From contig NZ_LT906453.1 of assembly GCF_900187045.1 (NCBI RefSeq), positions 1,364,001 to 1,428,000 of the forward strand: a stretch of DNA of 64,000 nt. Direction: 5' to 3'. Shown in pieces: positions 10,550 through 22,013 of this stretch (positions are counted from its first letter, which is position 1; each line of letters opens with the position of its first letter). The notes under the pieces are model-generated. The model saw nothing but the letters and a program-made list of their open reading frames with translations. It did not search any database and was not told the origin of the DNA. This DNA comes from Dermatophilus congolensis. Its GTDB lineage: Bacteria > Actinomycetota > Actinomycetes > Actinomycetales > Dermatophilaceae. A program made the translations under genes and the position numbers.

Positions 10550-11146
10550 GTGACCCCACAAAAACCAGCCCAACAGCACCAGCTGCACACCCCCCTACCC
10601 GGCGAGCGACTACGCCGAGCAGGACGAGCCATCACCCTCACCGCCCTCCTACTACTGCTGACATCAGGACTGGGAATCGGATACGCCCTCCTACAGATCA
10701 ACGACGATCACATCAACGAACTGGTCAACGAAAAAAGCGCCCACATCACCCAAGGGCATGCAGAGATAACACATGGCGGGCGACAGATTATCCTCGCCGA
10801 AAAACACGAAACCACCTGCACAGTCCACTCCTCATCCGGCTCACCCATCCCCGTCAACCCAGGCAAATCCCACGTCAAAGGAGACGGAAAAAGCCACTTC
10901 GGAATCGGAGCCTTCGAAGCCCCCGCAGGCAGCTACGACATCACCTGCACCCCAAACAAAGGAGTCGTCATACTCCCAGAAGCAGCAATGGAATCCCTCA
11001 AAACCGCCGGAACCATCGCTGCTGTTTCAGTCGTAGGAATCCTCGTATTCACAATGATCGCTCTCAGCGGGGCAGTGCTATGGGTCAGTGGCGCCCGAAG
11101 CCGCGCAAAAGCAATAGCCGCCAACCAACACCCCACATACCGTTAA
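10550..11146 (+). CDS. Two-TM protein with extracytoplasmic domain, unknown function
   Basis: A 198-residue protein I do not recognise. It has a basic N-terminus, a first membrane segment at about residues 27-47 (ITLTALLLLLTSGLGIGYAL), an outside domain at about 48-145, a second segment at about 148-170, and a short basic tail ending in HPTYR. The outside domain holds two Cys (in TTCTVHSS and DITCTP) that could form a disulfide. The GTG start follows a TANNNT element by eight bases. It stands between pyrG and the NUDIX gene. No enzymatic motif is visible. Confidence 0.7.
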   Translation: MTPQKPAQQHQLHTPLPGERLRRAGRAITLTALLLLLTSGLGIGYALLQINDDHINELVNEKSAHITQGHAEITHGGRQIILAEKHETTCTVHSSSGSPIPVNPGKSHVKGDGKSHFGIGAFEAPAGSYDITCTPNKGVVILPEAAMESLKTAGTIAAVSVVGILVFTMIALSGAVLWVSGARSRAKAIAANQHPTYR

Positions 11147-11289
11147 ACAAAGCAACAAAAAACACAGACACCACCAGATTTAAAAGCGCCAAACAGCACG
11201 GGGTTTCGCCCCCACCACGCCCCCACAGGCCGCTACCGTGAACCCTGCCGACACAACAAAACACCCCCAGCATGAAACGGAGCAGCCAC

Positions 11290-11967
11290 ATGTCGCTCGA
11301 GGCACCCCTCCTCTCGACCGACCAACTCTTTGACGAATACGGACAAAAAGACGTCGACAGCCTCATGACCATCGCCGACGGAGCCGTCTTCGGATTCGAC
11401 CGAGCCCGCGTCGACCTAGGCCCCGCCGGTGGCCTCGTCACCCGCGAATACCTCACCCACCCAGGAGCAGTCGCCGTCCTCGCCCTACGCACCACCTGCG
11501 CCGGCAACGACCAAGTACTCCTCATCAAGCAATACCGACACGCCGTCGGCATTCACGAATGGGAACTACCCGCAGGCCTACTGGACAACGACGACGAACC
11601 TCCCGCCGAAGCAGCAGCCCGCGAACTCGAAGAAGAAGCAGACATCTCAGCTGCAACCTGGCACACCCTGACCCAATTCGCACCCAGCGCAGGGGCAAGC
11701 ACCGAAACCATCCGCATCTACCTCGCCCGCGACTTCACCGAAGTGCCCAGCGACCAACGCTACGAACGATGCGGCGAAGAAGCAGACATCCGCACCGCCT
11801 GGGTCGACCTGGACACACTCTACGAAGCAGTCATCGCCGGACAACTCGCAAACGCCCCACTCATCATCGGGGTCCTCACCGCCCACGCCGCCCGCGAACG
11901 AGACTGGAAAACCTTGCAACCCGCAGACACACCCTTCCCGCTCCACCCCGCACACCGCGACTTATAA
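11290..11967 (+). CDS. NUDIX hydrolase, ADP-ribose pyrophosphatase type
   Basis: A 225-residue NUDIX hydrolase. The NUDIX box is at about residues 95-118: GLLDNDDEPPAEAAARELEE continuing EADI, with the REL-EE metal-binding core; the last Gly of the classical box is Asp here. The surrounding ELPAG and the TIRIYLARDF segment resemble ADP-ribose pyrophosphatases, which split ADP-ribose to AMP and ribose 5-phosphate. The ATG at 11290 is preferred over 11272 because GGAG lies eight bases before it. A NUDIX gene downstream of pyrG is also seen in mycobacteria, where xerD follows; here xerD is absent. Confidence 0.88.
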   Translation: MSLEAPLLSTDQLFDEYGQKDVDSLMTIADGAVFGFDRARVDLGPAGGLVTREYLTHPGAVAVLALRTTCAGNDQVLLIKQYRHAVGIHEWELPAGLLDNDDEPPAEAAARELEEEADISAATWHTLTQFAPSAGASTETIRIYLARDFTEVPSDQRYERCGEEADIRTAWVDLDTLYEAVIAGQLANAPLIIGVLTAHAARERDWKTLQPADTPFPLHPAHRDL

Positions 11968-12001
11968 CACCCCAAATAACCCACAACCAATGTGGTACTG
12001 C

Positions 12002-12046
12002 CCACACCTGCCACTAGTGTGGAACGAACGACTCGCACCACGAGTC
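12002..12046 (+). promoter_or_regulatory. Candidate promoter/operators of the bet operon
   Basis: Two inverted repeats lie upstream of betB. CCACAC (12002-12007) pairs with GTGTGG (12017-12022) across nine bases, and GACTCG (12030-12035) with CGAGTC (12041-12046) across five. A TANNNT element TAGTGT (12015-12020) overlaps the right arm of the first. If it is the -10, transcription starts near 12027, leaving a leader of about 140 bases. A regulator binding here is inferred; no betI-like gene is in the window. Confidence 0.4.
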
Positions 12047-12166
12047 CACGCAATGATCCTCGCGCAGCAGCACCAATGGGGCGCGTAGATCCACCGCAGT
12101 ACCTGGTGCACAATCGCCTACAGCGACTCCGCGCGATGTATCGACATGACAACCCTGGAGGCGCGC

Positions 12167-13660
12167 ATGACGAAGATGTACATCGACGGACAATGGCGTG
12201 ACGCCCACGACGGCGCCACCCGAGACATCACCTGCCCTGCAGACAACACCCACGTCACCACCGTCGCAGAAGGCAACACAGCCGACGCCCACGACGCAAT
12301 CCGCGCCGCACGCAAAGCATTCGACAACGGCCCCTGGCCCACAACCCCAACACCAGAACGCGCCGCCCTCCTACGCACAGTCGCCGACCTGCTCACCACC
12401 GAAGCAGACGACGTCGCCCGCCTCGAAGCCCTCGACACCGGAAAACGCTTCGTCGAATGCCAAATCGACGTCACCGACATCATCAACGTCTTCCGCCACT
12501 TCGCCAGCCTCGCCCAAGAAAACGCAGGCCGCATCGTCAACCCCGGCACCCCTAACGTCTCCAGCCGCATCGTCCACGAACCCATCGGCGTCTGCGCACT
12601 CATCACCCCCTGGAACTACCCCCTGCTCCAAACCTCCTGGAAAGTAGCCCCCGCCCTGGCCGCTGGAAACACCTTCATTCTCAAACCCAGCGAACTCACC
12701 CCCTCCACCAGCATCTGGCTCATGGACGCCCTCGAACGCGCCGGACTACCCGCCGGCGTGGCCAACCTCGTCCTGGGCCCCGGAGCAACCGTCGGCCAAG
12801 CCCTCACCGAATCCCCAGACGTCGACCTCGTCTCCTTCACCGGCGGGCTAGCCACCGGCACCAACATCATGCGCACCGCCGCAGACACCGTGAAAAACAT
12901 CGCCCTCGAACTCGGCGGCAAAAACCCCAACGTCATCTTCGCCGACGCCAACATCGACGCCGCCATCGACAACGCCCTCACCGCAGTATTCCTCGACTCC
13001 GGCCAAGTCTGCTCCGCCGGCGCACGCCTCATCGTCGAAGAATCCATCCACGACCGCGTCGTCGACGAACTCGTCCGCCGCGCCAGCGAAATCCGCATGG
13101 GCGGCCCCTTCGACCCCGACGCCGAAACCGGCCCCCTCATCTCCGCCGCCCACCGCGACAAAGTCGAAAAATACGTAGCCAACGCCCTCGAAGAAGGCGC
13201 CACCCTCCGCGTCGGCGGCCAACGCCCCGGCGGCGATCTCGAAAAGGGCTACTACTACCCACCCACCATCCTCGACAACTGCCACACCTCCATGCGCTGC
13301 GTCCAAGAAGAATCCTTCGGCCCCGTGCTCACCGTCGAAACCTTCACCGGCCAAACAGACGAAGAAAAAGAACGCAACGCACTCACCATCGCCAACGACA
13401 CCATCTACGGCCTAGCCGGAGCCGTCTGGAGCGAAAACGCAGGCCGCGCAGAACGCGTCGCCCGCAGACTACGCCACGGAACCATCTGGATCAACGACTA
13501 CCACCCCTACGTCGCACAAGCCGAATGGGGCGGCTACAAACGCTCCGGAATCGGCCGCGAACTCGGCCACCACGGCCTAGGCGAATACCAAGAAACCAAA
13601 CACATCTGGCACAACACCAGCCCCGCCCGCGCCGGCTGGTTCAACGACAGCCAAGCCTGA
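12167..13660 (+). CDS. betB: Betaine-aldehyde dehydrogenase
   Basis: A 497-residue NAD(P)-dependent aldehyde dehydrogenase. [20 protein letters not shown] near 145 and SFTGG near 224 are cofactor-site segments; the general base is Glu in LELGGKNPN near 247 and the nucleophile is Cys in SGQVCSAG near 280. Followed by a choline dehydrogenase and a BCCT transporter, it should oxidise betaine aldehyde to glycine betaine. The ATG at 12167 is chosen over 12146 because TGGAGG lies six bases upstream. It is the first gene of a three-gene operon. Confidence 0.92.
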   Translation: MTKMYIDGQWRDAHDGATRDITCPADNTHVTTVAEGNTADAHDAIRAARKAFDNGPWPTTPTPERAALLRTVADLLTTEADDVARLEALDTGKRFVECQIDVTDIINVFRHFASLAQENAGRIVNPGTPNVSSRIVHEPIGVCALITPWNYPLLQTSWKVAPALAAGNTFILKPSELTPSTSIWLMDALERAGLPAGVANLVLGPGATVGQALTESPDVDLVSFTGGLATGTNIMRTAADTVKNIALELGGKNPNVIFADANIDAAIDNALTAVFLDSGQVCSAGARLIVEESIHDRVVDELVRRASEIRMGGPFDPDAETGPLISAAHRDKVEKYVANALEEGATLRVGGQRPGGDLEKGYYYPPTILDNCHTSMRCVQEESFGPVLTVETFTGQTDEEKERNALTIANDTIYGLAGAVWSENAGRAERVARRLRHGTIWINDYHPYVAQAEWGGYKRSGIGRELGHHGLGEYQETKHIWHNTSPARAGWFNDSQA

Positions 13661-13755
13661 ACCACCCCCAAGGAGGCGCGCATACCCCTGCGCGCCCCCA
13701 CACCCCTGCCCACACGGGCACACGAGGACGAAGAAAAGACGAAGGAGAAAAACAC

Positions 13756-15504
13756 ATGGCAACCTACGACTACGTCATCGTCGGCGGCGGATCAGCAGGA
13801 TCCGTCCTCGCACACAGGCTCAGCGCCGACCCCTCCACCACCGTCCTCGTCCTCGAAGCAGGACGCTCAGACTTCAAATTCGACCCACTGATCCACATGC
13901 CCGCCGCACTCATGTTCCCCAGCGGCAACCCCCTCTACGACTGGGCCTACGCCTCCGAACCAGAACCCCACATGAACGGCCGCCGCATCGCCCACGCACG
14001 CGGCAAAGTCCTCGGCGGATCCTCCTCCATCAACGGCATGATCTTCCAACGCGGAAACCCCACCGACTACGACCGCTGGGCCCGCGAAAACGAAGGCATG
14101 GAACACTGGGACTACGCCCACTGCCTGCCCTACTTCAAACGCATGGAAACCGCAGCAGACGGAGCCAACGCATGGCGAGGAGCCTCCGGCCCCCTAAAAA
14201 TGTCTAAAGGCCCCGCCTCCTCCCCACTCTTCCAAGCCTTCTTCGAAGCAGCCCGCCAAGCCGGCTACCCCATGACCGACGACGTCAACGGATACCGCCA
14301 AGAAGGCTTCGCACCCTTCGACCGCAACCTCATCGACGGACACCGCCAAAGCGCATCCCGCTCCTACCTCTGGCCCATCCGCAACCGCAAAAACCTCACC
14401 ATCCACACCCTCTCGATGGTCACCGGGCTCAAATTCGACGGAAACCGCGTCACCGGAGTCGAATACAAACGCGGACGCAAAAACGAAACCGTCACCGCCG
14501 GAGACGTCATCCTCTGCGGAGGCGCCTTCAACTCCCCACAACTACTCCAACTCGCCGGAATCGGAGACCCCGAAACCCTCACCGCAGCTGGCGTAACCCC
14601 CCGCATCAACCTCCCTGGCGTCGGCGCCAACATGCAAGACCACCTCGAGGTTTACCTCCAACACAAATGCGCCGAACCCGTCTCCATCGGCCCCTGGCTC
14701 AACTACTGGAAAGCCCCCTTCATCGGCGCCTCCTGGCTCCTCGGAAAAGGCGTTGGCACCTCCAACCACTTCGAAGGCGGCGGCTTCATCCGCACCAACA
14801 ACGACGTGGAATACCCCAACCTCATGTTCCACTTCCTCCCCATCGCCGTGCGCTACGACGGCTCCGGCGAAAAAGGCTCCCACGGCTACCAAGTCCACAT
14901 CGGCCCCATGAACTCCGACGTCATGGGAACCCTCAAAATCCGCTCCACCAACCCCTTCGAACACCCCGAACTACGGTTCAACTACCTCTCCACCGAAAAA
15001 GACCGCCGCGAATGGGTCGAAGTTGTCCGCGCCGCACGCTACATCCTCGACCAACCCGCCATGCGCCCCTTCGACGCCGGCGAAACCTCACCCGGACCCG
15101 ACGTCCAGTCCGACGAAGCCATCCTCGAATGGGTCAAAAACGACGCAGAAACAGCCCTACACCCCTCCTGTACCGCAGCCATGGGTAAAGGCGAGATGAG
15201 CGTCGTCAACCCCGACACCATGCAAGTCCACGGAGTCGAAGGCCTACGCGTCGTCGACGCATCCGTCATGCCCACCATCACCAACGGCAACATCTACGCA
15301 CCCACCATGATGATCGCCGAAAAAGCAGCCGACCTCATCGCCGGAAACACCCCACTACCCCCCGAACACGCACCCGTCTACCTCGCCAAACACGACATGC
15401 CCATCTACCCCGACGGCGATGCACGCAACAACGGATGGGACGCCCGCCGCGACCTCCCCTCCGCCGCAGAACTAGCAGCCAAACAGCAGGGAGAAAACCA
15501 GTGA
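13756..15504 (+). CDS. betA: Choline dehydrogenase (GMC flavoprotein)
   Basis: A 582-residue GMC oxidoreductase. The FAD-binding GGGSAGS motif is at residues 10-16; [13 protein letters not shown] near 87 and [15 protein letters not shown] near 257 are the GMC signatures; the active-site His is in [10 protein letters not shown] near 469 and the conserved Asn in [12 protein letters not shown] near 506. Context with betB and betT makes choline the likely substrate, oxidised to betaine aldehyde. AAGGAG lies eight bases before the ATG. The GC-rich gap after betB holds no gene. Confidence 0.92.
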   Translation: MATYDYVIVGGGSAGSVLAHRLSADPSTTVLVLEAGRSDFKFDPLIHMPAALMFPSGNPLYDWAYASEPEPHMNGRRIAHARGKVLGGSSSINGMIFQRGNPTDYDRWARENEGMEHWDYAHCLPYFKRMETAADGANAWRGASGPLKMSKGPASSPLFQAFFEAARQAGYPMTDDVNGYRQEGFAPFDRNLIDGHRQSASRSYLWPIRNRKNLTIHTLSMVTGLKFDGNRVTGVEYKRGRKNETVTAGDVILCGGAFNSPQLLQLAGIGDPETLTAAGVTPRINLPGVGANMQDHLEVYLQHKCAEPVSIGPWLNYWKAPFIGASWLLGKGVGTSNHFEGGGFIRTNNDVEYPNLMFHFLPIAVRYDGSGEKGSHGYQVHIGPMNSDVMGTLKIRSTNPFEHPELRFNYLSTEKDRREWVEVVRAARYILDQPAMRPFDAGETSPGPDVQSDEAILEWVKNDAETALHPSCTAAMGKGEMSVVNPDTMQVHGVEGLRVVDASVMPTITNGNIYAPTMMIAEKAADLIAGNTPLPPEHAPVYLAKHDMPIYPDGDARNNGWDARRDLPSAAELAAKQQGENQ

Positions 15505-17567
15505 CCGTTCCCCTCACACCGGGGAACACACTCACCAGCAAGATCAAAAACGCCGGAGTCCAATGGCCCGTATTCATCGCCTCCAGCGTGGTGATCCTCG
15601 TCATTGCACTCTGGGCCATCCTTGACACGACGCGTGCCGGGGCCATCCTCGGCACCGTCGTGGCCTGGACAGGGAAATGGTTCGGCTGGTTCTACGTAGG
15701 ACTAGCCGCATTCAGCCTCCTATTCGTGTTGATCCTCGCGACATCCGGAAAAACCGGCCGCATCAAACTCGGCCCCGACACCTCCAAACCCGAATACACC
15801 TTCTTCGCCTGGGCCTCCATGCTCTTCGCAGCAGGAATCGGTACCGACCTCATGTTTTTCTCGGTCGCCGAACCCGTCGCCCAATACCTCGCACCACCGG
15901 CAACCCAGCCACAAACCGTGCAAGCAGCGAAAGAAGCCACCGTATGGACCCTGTTCCACTACGGAATTATCGGATGGGGAATGTACGCCCTCATGGGCAT
16001 GGCACTGGGCTACTTCGCACACCGCAAAGGACTACCCCTAGCTGTGCGATCAGCCCTACACCCCATGTTCGGCAAACGCCTCGCCGGCGCCCCCGGCCAC
16101 GCAGTCGACACCGCCGCCATCGTCGGCACCATCTTCGGCGTAGCCACCACCCTGGGAATCGGAGTCGTCCAACTCAACGTCGGACTCGAAATCATGTTCG
16201 GCATCCGCCAAGGACTGCCCGCACAAATCGTCCTCGTTGTCATCGCCGTCGGAGTAGCCACCATCTCGGCCACCTCCGGCGTCGACAAAGGCATCCGAAT
16301 CCTGTCCCAACTCAACGTGCTCCTCGCACTCTTCCTTGCCTTCTACGTCCTGGCAGCAGGCAAGACAGACTTCCTCCTCAACTCTCTAGTCATGAATATC
16401 GGCGACTTCGTCTCCATGTTCCCCGGCATGGCAATGGGCACCCTCGCCTACAACGACGCCAGAGAATGGATGAACGCCTGGACACTGTTCTTCTGGGCCT
16501 GGTGGATCGCCTGGGCCAGCTTCGTCGGCATGTTCCTCGCCCGCATCTCCCGCGGACGAACCATCCGCGAATTCGTCATCGGCACACTCACCCTGCCCTT
16601 CGCCTACATCCTCATGTGGGTATCCATCTTCGGCAACGCAGCCATCGACAGAATCCGCAGCGGAGACAGCGCCTTCGGACAACAAGCACTCAAAGTCCCC
16701 GAATACGGGTTCTACGCCCTGCTGCAGCAATACCCAGCAGCGTTCTTCATCGTGGGGCTCGCCACCATCGTCGGACTGCTCTTCTACGTCACATCCGCTG
16801 ACTCCGGAGCACTCGTCATGGCCAACCTCAGCTCCACCCGCGTGACACCCCGCACCGATGCACAGCCCTGGCTACGCATCTTCTGGGCCGCCGTCACCGC
16901 GCTGCTCACCATCGGCATCCTCATGGTCGGCGGAATCCCCGCCCTCCAAAACGCCACCATCATCATGGGCCTACCCTTCGCCATCGTGGTACTGCTCGTC
17001 ATGGTCGGCCTATGGAAAGCACTCGCCGACGAAGGGCGCCGCATCGAATCCAGACACCGCGTGGTCGAGCCATCCATCCTCGGCTCCTCCACCATGGTTC
17101 GCCAACGCCCCTCCTGGCGATCCCGGATGTCCAAGGCGTTCAACACCGTCTCCCGCCGCCGAGCGGAGGAATACCTCAACCGGGTCGTCATCCCCGCCCT
17201 GGAAGACGTAGCCACCGCATTCCGCGACGAAGGCACCACAGCCGAAGTCGTCTCCGGCGAAGACGAAGACATGAGCCTCATCGACGCAGGCGACGAACCC
17301 ACCAGATACGTCGCACTCGTGGCCCAATGCGGAGAAGAAGAAACCTTCCGATACCGCGTCTCAATCCGAACCGTAGCCGCACCCTCATACGGGCGAGCCC
17401 TCGACGTCGAAGACGTCACCACACGACTCGAAGTCAACGGGATCTCCGACGAACCCTACGACGTATTCGGCTACAGCACAGACGAACTAAGACACGACAT
17501 CCTCGACCACTACGAAAGGTACGTCGACTTCCGACGAATCTACGAAATCGAATCCTCGATCACATAA
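15501..17567 (+). CDS. betT: Choline transporter, BCCT family
   Basis: A 688-residue BCCT-family secondary transporter. The core (residues about 20-520) has about 12 membrane segments, with [20 protein letters not shown] near 109 and the BCCT signature [20 protein letters not shown] near 328. [15 protein letters not shown] is typical of BetT-type choline carriers rather than betaine carriers. A cytoplasmic C-terminal domain of about 150 residues, with an acidic patch ([14 protein letters not shown]), may sense osmotic state as in other BetT proteins (inference). The GTG overlaps the betA stop (GTGA) and GGGAG lies upstream. Confidence 0.93.
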   Translation: MTVPLTPGNTLTSKIKNAGVQWPVFIASSVVILVIALWAILDTTRAGAILGTVVAWTGKWFGWFYVGLAAFSLLFVLILATSGKTGRIKLGPDTSKPEYTFFAWASMLFAAGIGTDLMFFSVAEPVAQYLAPPATQPQTVQAAKEATVWTLFHYGIIGWGMYALMGMALGYFAHRKGLPLAVRSALHPMFGKRLAGAPGHAVDTAAIVGTIFGVATTLGIGVVQLNVGLEIMFGIRQGLPAQIVLVVIAVGVATISATSGVDKGIRILSQLNVLLALFLAFYVLAAGKTDFLLNSLVMNIGDFVSMFPGMAMGTLAYNDAREWMNAWTLFFWAWWIAWASFVGMFLARISRGRTIREFVIGTLTLPFAYILMWVSIFGNAAIDRIRSGDSAFGQQALKVPEYGFYALLQQYPAAFFIVGLATIVGLLFYVTSADSGALVMANLSSTRVTPRTDAQPWLRIFWAAVTALLTIGILMVGGIPALQNATIIMGLPFAIVVLLVMVGLWKALADEGRRIESRHRVVEPSILGSSTMVRQRPSWRSRMSKAFNTVSRRRAEEYLNRVVIPALEDVATAFRDEGTTAEVVSGEDEDMSLIDAGDEPTRYVALVAQCGEEETFRYRVSIRTVAAPSYGRALDVEDVTTRLEVNGISDEPYDVFGYSTDELRHDILDHYERYVDFRRIYEIESSIT

Positions 17568-17586
17568 ACCCCACAAAAACACCACC

Positions 17587-17622
17587 GATGCCCCGATCAC
17601 CACAACCGGTGACCGGGGCATC
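17587..17622 (+). terminator. Terminator of the bet operon
   Basis: A 15-bp stem with one A-C mismatch (GATGCCCCG at 17587-17595 with CGGGGCATC at 17614-17622, inner TCACC/GGTGA) around ACAACC lies 19 bases after the betT stop. Confidence 0.75.
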
Positions 17623-17678
17623 ACCGTGCGCCAAGGCAGGATGAGACACGAAAACAGAAACACCGACAGGAGACAGCC

Positions 17679-18149
17679 ATGGCAAGTTCGGCATTCGGCA
17701 CCGGTGCCAGCTTCGGCGCACCCCGAAAACACCACACCCCCATCGAAGGACAACAACTACCCGACAACGCCCCCTGCCCCTGCGGGTCAGGCCGCACCTA
17801 CATCGGATGCTGCGGAGCCCTCCACCACGGACTACGCCGAGCAGGCACCGCCGAAGCACTCATGCGCTCCCGCTACAGCGCATTCGCCCTCTACAACGGC
17901 AAATATCTCCTCGACACCTGGCACCCCAACACCCGCCCCGAACACCTGCGCCTAGACCCAGAACACACCTGGACCGCACTCGACATCCTCGACACCCACC
18001 ACGGAAACACCACCGACACCACCGGAACCGTCACCTATCGCGCCCACGCCCGCGCCCGCGACGGACACACAACCACCCTCACCGAACACAGCAGATTCCA
18101 ACGACTCAACGGCGCCTGGGTCTACGTCGACGGTGACATCCTCGATTAA
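17679..18149 (+). CDS. YchJ-like SEC-C motif protein
   Basis: A 156-residue protein of the UPF0225/YchJ family. The N-terminal SEC-C zinc-binding motif CPCGSG-x(6)-GCC is at about residues 32-45, followed by MRSRYSAF and YLLDTWHP, which are typical YchJ segments, then an NTF2-like domain ending SRFQRLNGAWVYVDGD. CAGGAG precedes the ATG. Molecular role unknown; the SEC-C motif also occurs in SecA and binds zinc. It is monocistronic and convergent with fhs. Confidence 0.88.
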   Translation: MASSAFGTGASFGAPRKHHTPIEGQQLPDNAPCPCGSGRTYIGCCGALHHGLRRAGTAEALMRSRYSAFALYNGKYLLDTWHPNTRPEHLRLDPEHTWTALDILDTHHGNTTDTTGTVTYRAHARARDGHTTTLTEHSRFQRLNGAWVYVDGDILD

Positions 18150-18157
18150 CACAGGCC

Positions 18158-18192
18158 GGTGGGGCCGGCCATCCACAATGACCAGCCCCACC
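18158..18192. terminator. Possible bidirectional terminator
   Basis: GGTGGGGC (18158-18165) pairs perfectly with GCCCCACC (18185-18192) between the convergent YchJ-like gene and fhs. A competing hairpin GGCCGG/CCGGCC (18154-18170) overlaps it. No T-run. Confidence 0.45.
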
Positions 18193-18213
18193 AAACACTC
18201 AACACAGCGAACG

Positions 18214-19932
18214 TCAGAACAAACCGACAATCTCACCGTTCTCATCAATATCCATACGCTCTGCCGCAGGATGCTTACCCAAGCCCGGCATCGTACGCAT
18301 CTCACCAGCGATCGCGTACACATACCCCGCGCCAGCAGCCAAACGCACCTCACGCACAGGCAACCGCCAACCAGTCGGCGCACCCTTCAACTTCGGGTCA
18401 TGCGAGATAGACAAATGCGTCTTAGCGATAACGACCGGCAAATTACCGAAACCAAGATCCGTGAACCGAGCAAGCTCCTTACGGGCCACCGGAGACAGAT
18501 CCACACCATCGCCGCCGTACACCTTCGTCGTCACCTTGTGGAGCTTGTCCTCCAACGAATCCGACATCTCATAGCTCGGCGTGAAAGTGGTTTCACTGTT
18601 CGCAGCAGCGTGCACAGCCTCAGCCAGCTCCTCAGCACCACGGCCACCATCAGCCACATGCGTAGAGACAGCAACATGCGCGCCCATCTCCTCAGCGATC
18701 TCACGAATCGCCTGATGCTCCGAAGCAAAATCACCCGGGAAAGCATTAATAGCCACAACCGGAGCAACACCGAAACCACGAATAATCTCGATGTGCTTAC
18801 GCAAGTTCGCGGCCCCCTCACGGACGAGATCAGGGTTCTCCGTCTTCATCTCCTCCGGCAGATCCTTACCCGCCGTGATGGTGAACCGACCCGAGTGAGA
18901 CTTCAACGCCCGCACCGTTGTGACCAGCACCGCCGCATCCGGAGTCATACCCGAAACACGACACTTGATATTGAAGAACCGCTCGGCACCCATATCCGCG
19001 CCGAAACCAGCCTCCGTGATCAAATACTCACCCATCTGACGGCCAATCAGGTCACCAACCACAGATGAGTTACCCGTGGCGATATTCCCGAACGGGCCAG
19101 CATGGAACAACGCCGGTGTGTGCTCCAACGTTTGCAACAAGTTGGGCTTAATCGCCTCTTTCAAAAGCACCGTCATCGCGCCCGCAGCTTTCAAATCCTC
19201 AGCTGTGACCGGTTTGCCCTCATACGAGTAGCCAATGACGATGCGACCCAAACGCTCACGAAGATCATGCAGCGACGTCGCCAAAGACAAAGCGACACCC
19301 ACCTCAGAAGCTGCAGTGATGTCATAACCGGTCTCACGCGCCACCCCATCCATGCGTGAACCCAAACCGACAATCACATTCCGCAACGCTCGATCATTCA
19401 TATCGACAACGCGCTTCCAAGAGATCGCACGCGTGTCAATACCCAGCTCATTACCGTGATGCAGGTGGTTATCCACCATCGCGGCCAACAAACTATGCGC
19501 CGCCGTCACAGCATGAAAATCACCCGTCAAATGCAGGTTCAACTTCTCCATCGGCACGGCTTGGCTGTAACCAGCACCTGCCGCGCCACCCTTAATACCG
19601 AAAATCGGCCCCATCGATGGCTGACGCAAAGCCAACGTTGCCGGATGCCCGATCCGAGACAATCCCTGGGCCAAACCCACCGACGTTGTGGTTTTTCCTT
19701 CACCGAACGGAGTCGGAGTGATGGCGCTAACCACAACATATTTCGCGCCACCAGCAACCTTGGAAGGGTTGTTCACCGCATCCAACGACACTTTCGCCAC
19801 ATAGTGGCCATACGGATCCATTTGCTCCGTGGACAGACCGGCGGCCGCACCGATCTCTGAAACGGGACGCAATTCGGCATCCCGAGCAATGTGCAGATTC
19901 GAAGGCATGGAGCTGCTCATGTCCTTCATCAT
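18214..19932 (-). CDS. fhs: Formate-tetrahydrofolate ligase
   Basis: A 572-residue enzyme that makes 10-formyl-tetrahydrofolate from formate, ATP and THF, feeding one-carbon metabolism. The P-loop [12 protein letters not shown] is at about residues 72-83, and [20 protein letters not shown] and the LTGDFHAV segment follow. Length fits the family. Three in-frame ATGs (19932, 19920, 19908) could serve as starts; the family usually begins near MPSxxxIA, which favours 19908, and no ribosome site is decisive. It lies divergent from aspS. Confidence 0.95.
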   Translation of the reverse strand: MMKDMSSSMPSNLHIARDAELRPVSEIGAAAGLSTEQMDPYGHYVAKVSLDAVNNPSKVAGGAKYVVVSAITPTPFGEGKTTTSVGLAQGLSRIGHPATLALRQPSMGPIFGIKGGAAGAGYSQAVPMEKLNLHLTGDFHAVTAAHSLLAAMVDNHLHHGNELGIDTRAISWKRVVDMNDRALRNVIVGLGSRMDGVARETGYDITAASEVGVALSLATSLHDLRERLGRIVIGYSYEGKPVTAEDLKAAGAMTVLLKEAIKPNLLQTLEHTPALFHAGPFGNIATGNSSVVGDLIGRQMGEYLITEAGFGADMGAERFFNIKCRVSGMTPDAAVLVTTVRALKSHSGRFTITAGKDLPEEMKTENPDLVREGAANLRKHIEIIRGFGVAPVVAINAFPGDFASEHQAIREIAEEMGAHVAVSTHVADGGRGAEELAEAVHAAANSETTFTPSYEMSDSLEDKLHKVTTKVYGGDGVDLSPVARKELARFTDLGFGNLPVVIAKTHLSISHDPKLKGAPTGWRLPVREVRLAAGAGYVYAIAGEMRTMPGLGKHPAAERMDIDENGEIVGLF

Positions 19933-20035
19933 GACGCAGCTAACACGCTTACGCAGCGGCTAACTCAGACTGTCGCCCAACTTCTTGCGTTCGAGAACAC
20001 GAATGCACCCCGCGTAGGATCAAAGAAGACCCCAT

Positions 20036-20060
20036 GCGCCCACACCGTCTATGTGGGCGC
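20036..20060 (+). promoter_or_regulatory. Hairpin in front of aspS ribosome site
   Basis: A perfect 9-bp stem (20036-20044 with 20052-20060) around CCGTCTA ends four bases before GAAAGGA of aspS. It could influence translation start; no T-box elements are visible. Role inferred. Confidence 0.45.
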
Positions 20061-20076
20061 GAAGAAAGGAACATGC

Positions 20077-21900
20077 ATGCTCCGCACCCATACAGCCGGC
20101 TCACTCCGCTCCAGCGACGCAGGGACCGAGGTCGTTCTCGCGGGATGGGTTGATTCCCGCCGCGACCACGGTGGCGTCGAATTCATCGATGTTCGTGATG
20201 CCAGCGGTATCGTGCAGGTGGTTTTCCGTGATGAGGCACTCGCCGGGGGTGTCCGTGCCCTCCGCAACGAGTTCTGCATCCAAGTCACCGGGACAGTCAC
20301 CCCTCGTGACGCTGAAAACGTCAACCCCGAACTGCCCACCGGCGAGATCGAGATTGTTGCTTCATCCCTCGAAGTGTTGAGCGAAGCAGCTCCACTACCT
20401 TTCCAGATTGATGAGCGCATCAACGTCGGTGAAGAAGCCCGGTTGAAGTACCGCTACCTCGACATGCGCCGCCAGCGCCAACATGACGCTCTCGTGCTTC
20501 GCTCGAAGGTGACGCACACCATCCGGGAAGTGCTAGCCGCCCACGATTTCTACGACATTGAAACTCCCACCCTGACGCGTTCAACCCCCGAGGGCGCTCG
20601 CGACTTCCTTGTGCCGGCTCGTTTGTCGCCGGGCTCGTGGTATGCGCTGCCGCAGAGTCCGCAGCTGTTCAAACAGCTCCTCATGGTCGGTGGGATGGAG
20701 CGGTACTACCAGATTGCTCGCTGCTACCGCGATGAGGATTTCCGTGCTGACCGGCAGCCTGAGTTCACGCAGCTCGACCTCGAGATGAGCTTTGTGGACC
20801 AGGAAGACGTCATCGCGATTGCCGAAGAAGTGATGGCAGCGGTGTGGAAACTCATTGGGGTGGAGCTGCCCCGGCCAATGCCGCGCATCACGTGGCACGA
20901 AGCGATGGACAAGTACGGTTCAGACAAGCCTGACCTGCGCTTTGGCAACGAACTTGTCGAAATGACTGAGTTCTTCGCGCAGACACCTTTCCGGGTATTC
21001 CAGAACGAATACGTAGGTGCGGTAGTGATGCCTGGTGGTGGCTCGTTGCCTCGTCGCCAGTTCGATGCCTGGCAGGAGTGGGCACGTCAGCGTGGAGCAA
21101 AGGGACTGGCCTACGTCACGATCGGTGAAGATGGTGCGCTTGGTGGACCGGTCGCTAAAAACATTTCCGAAACAGAGCGTGAAGGGTTGGCCGCGAAAGT
21201 TGGCGCCAACCCAGGGGATGCGATCTTCTTCGCGGCTGGTGAGCGTGAGGCAAGCCAGGAGCTGCTGGGAGCGGCGCGTCTGGAGATTGCACACCGCACC
21301 GGCATGATTCCTGAAGATGCTTGGGCGTTCTGCTGGGTTGTCGACGCGCCAATGTTCAAACCGGTTGAGCGCGCTGTGGCGGAAGGTGATGTGGCGCTGG
21401 GTGCAGGTAAATGGAATGCGGTGCATCACGCGTTCACGTCGCCGAAGCCGGAGTTCCTGGACACCTTTGACACTGACCCGGGTTCGGCTTTGTCTTACGG
21501 GTACGACTTTGTGTGTAACGGCGTGGAGGTCGGTGGCGGATCTATCCGTATTCACCGCCGTGATGTGCAGAAGCGGGTCTTCTCTGTCATGGGGCTCAGC
21601 GAAGAAGAAGCATCCGAGAAGTTCGGCTTCTTGCTTGAGGCGTTCAGCTTCGGTGCACCCCCGCATGGTGGTATCGCGTGGGGTATTGACCGGTTGGTGA
21701 TGTTGCTCGGTGGGTTTGACACCATCCGGGATGTTATTGCGTTCCCCAAGTCCGGCGGCGGTTACGACCCGTTGACCGATGCTCCTGCTCCGATCACGGT
21801 GCAGCAGCGGCGTGAGGCTGGCGTAGATGCCAAGCCGAAGAAGAAGGATGAGGCGAACGCCTCGGATGCTGCTTCGGCAGGAGCTGCTGCGGGTAACTGA
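20077..21900 (+). CDS. aspS: Aspartyl-tRNA synthetase
   Basis: A 607-residue class II aminoacyl-tRNA synthetase of the bacterial type. It has an N-terminal OB anticodon-binding domain (residues 1-110), motif 1 around 130-160, motif 2 in [20 protein letters not shown] near 213, a bacterial GAD insertion, and motif 3 [15 protein letters not shown] near 532. The last 40 residues are a Lys/Ala tail. The ATG at 20077 follows AAAGGA by six bases. Codon choice drifts from NNC-rich at the 5' end to NNG/NNT-rich at the 3' end, across a skew change. Whether it charges Asn tRNA too cannot be told here. Confidence 0.96.
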   Translation: MLRTHTAGSLRSSDAGTEVVLAGWVDSRRDHGGVEFIDVRDASGIVQVVFRDEALAGGVRALRNEFCIQVTGTVTPRDAENVNPELPTGEIEIVASSLEVLSEAAPLPFQIDERINVGEEARLKYRYLDMRRQRQHDALVLRSKVTHTIREVLAAHDFYDIETPTLTRSTPEGARDFLVPARLSPGSWYALPQSPQLFKQLLMVGGMERYYQIARCYRDEDFRADRQPEFTQLDLEMSFVDQEDVIAIAEEVMAAVWKLIGVELPRPMPRITWHEAMDKYGSDKPDLRFGNELVEMTEFFAQTPFRVFQNEYVGAVVMPGGGSLPRRQFDAWQEWARQRGAKGLAYVTIGEDGALGGPVAKNISETEREGLAAKVGANPGDAIFFAAGEREASQELLGAARLEIAHRTGMIPEDAWAFCWVVDAPMFKPVERAVAEGDVALGAGKWNAVHHAFTSPKPEFLDTFDTDPGSALSYGYDFVCNGVEVGGGSIRIHRRDVQKRVFSVMGLSEEEASEKFGFLLEAFSFGAPPHGGIAWGIDRLVMLLGGFDTIRDVIAFPKSGGGYDPLTDAPAPITVQQRREAGVDAKPKKKDEANASDAASAGAAAGN

Positions 21901-21909
21901 TGTGTGTGC

Positions 21910-21945
21910 TGTGCGGCTCGGGTCGAGGTCGACTCGGGCCGCACA
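21910..21945 (+). terminator. Terminator after aspS
   Basis: TGTGCGGC (21910-21917) pairs with GCCGCACA (21938-21945); the interior CGGGTCG/CGACTCG extends it with a wobble. It starts nine bases after the aspS stop. Confidence 0.6.
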
Positions 21946-22013
21946 CGTGTGTCGGGCGCGTTCGGATGGGCGTGCCCGGGTGTTGGATTCTTTGAATTTC
22001 TGAAGGAGTTTTC

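Noticed and set aside
19900-22000. Replication origin or terminus at the first skew change
   Set aside because: No dnaA, DnaA boxes or dif-like site recognised; the change is gradual through aspS.
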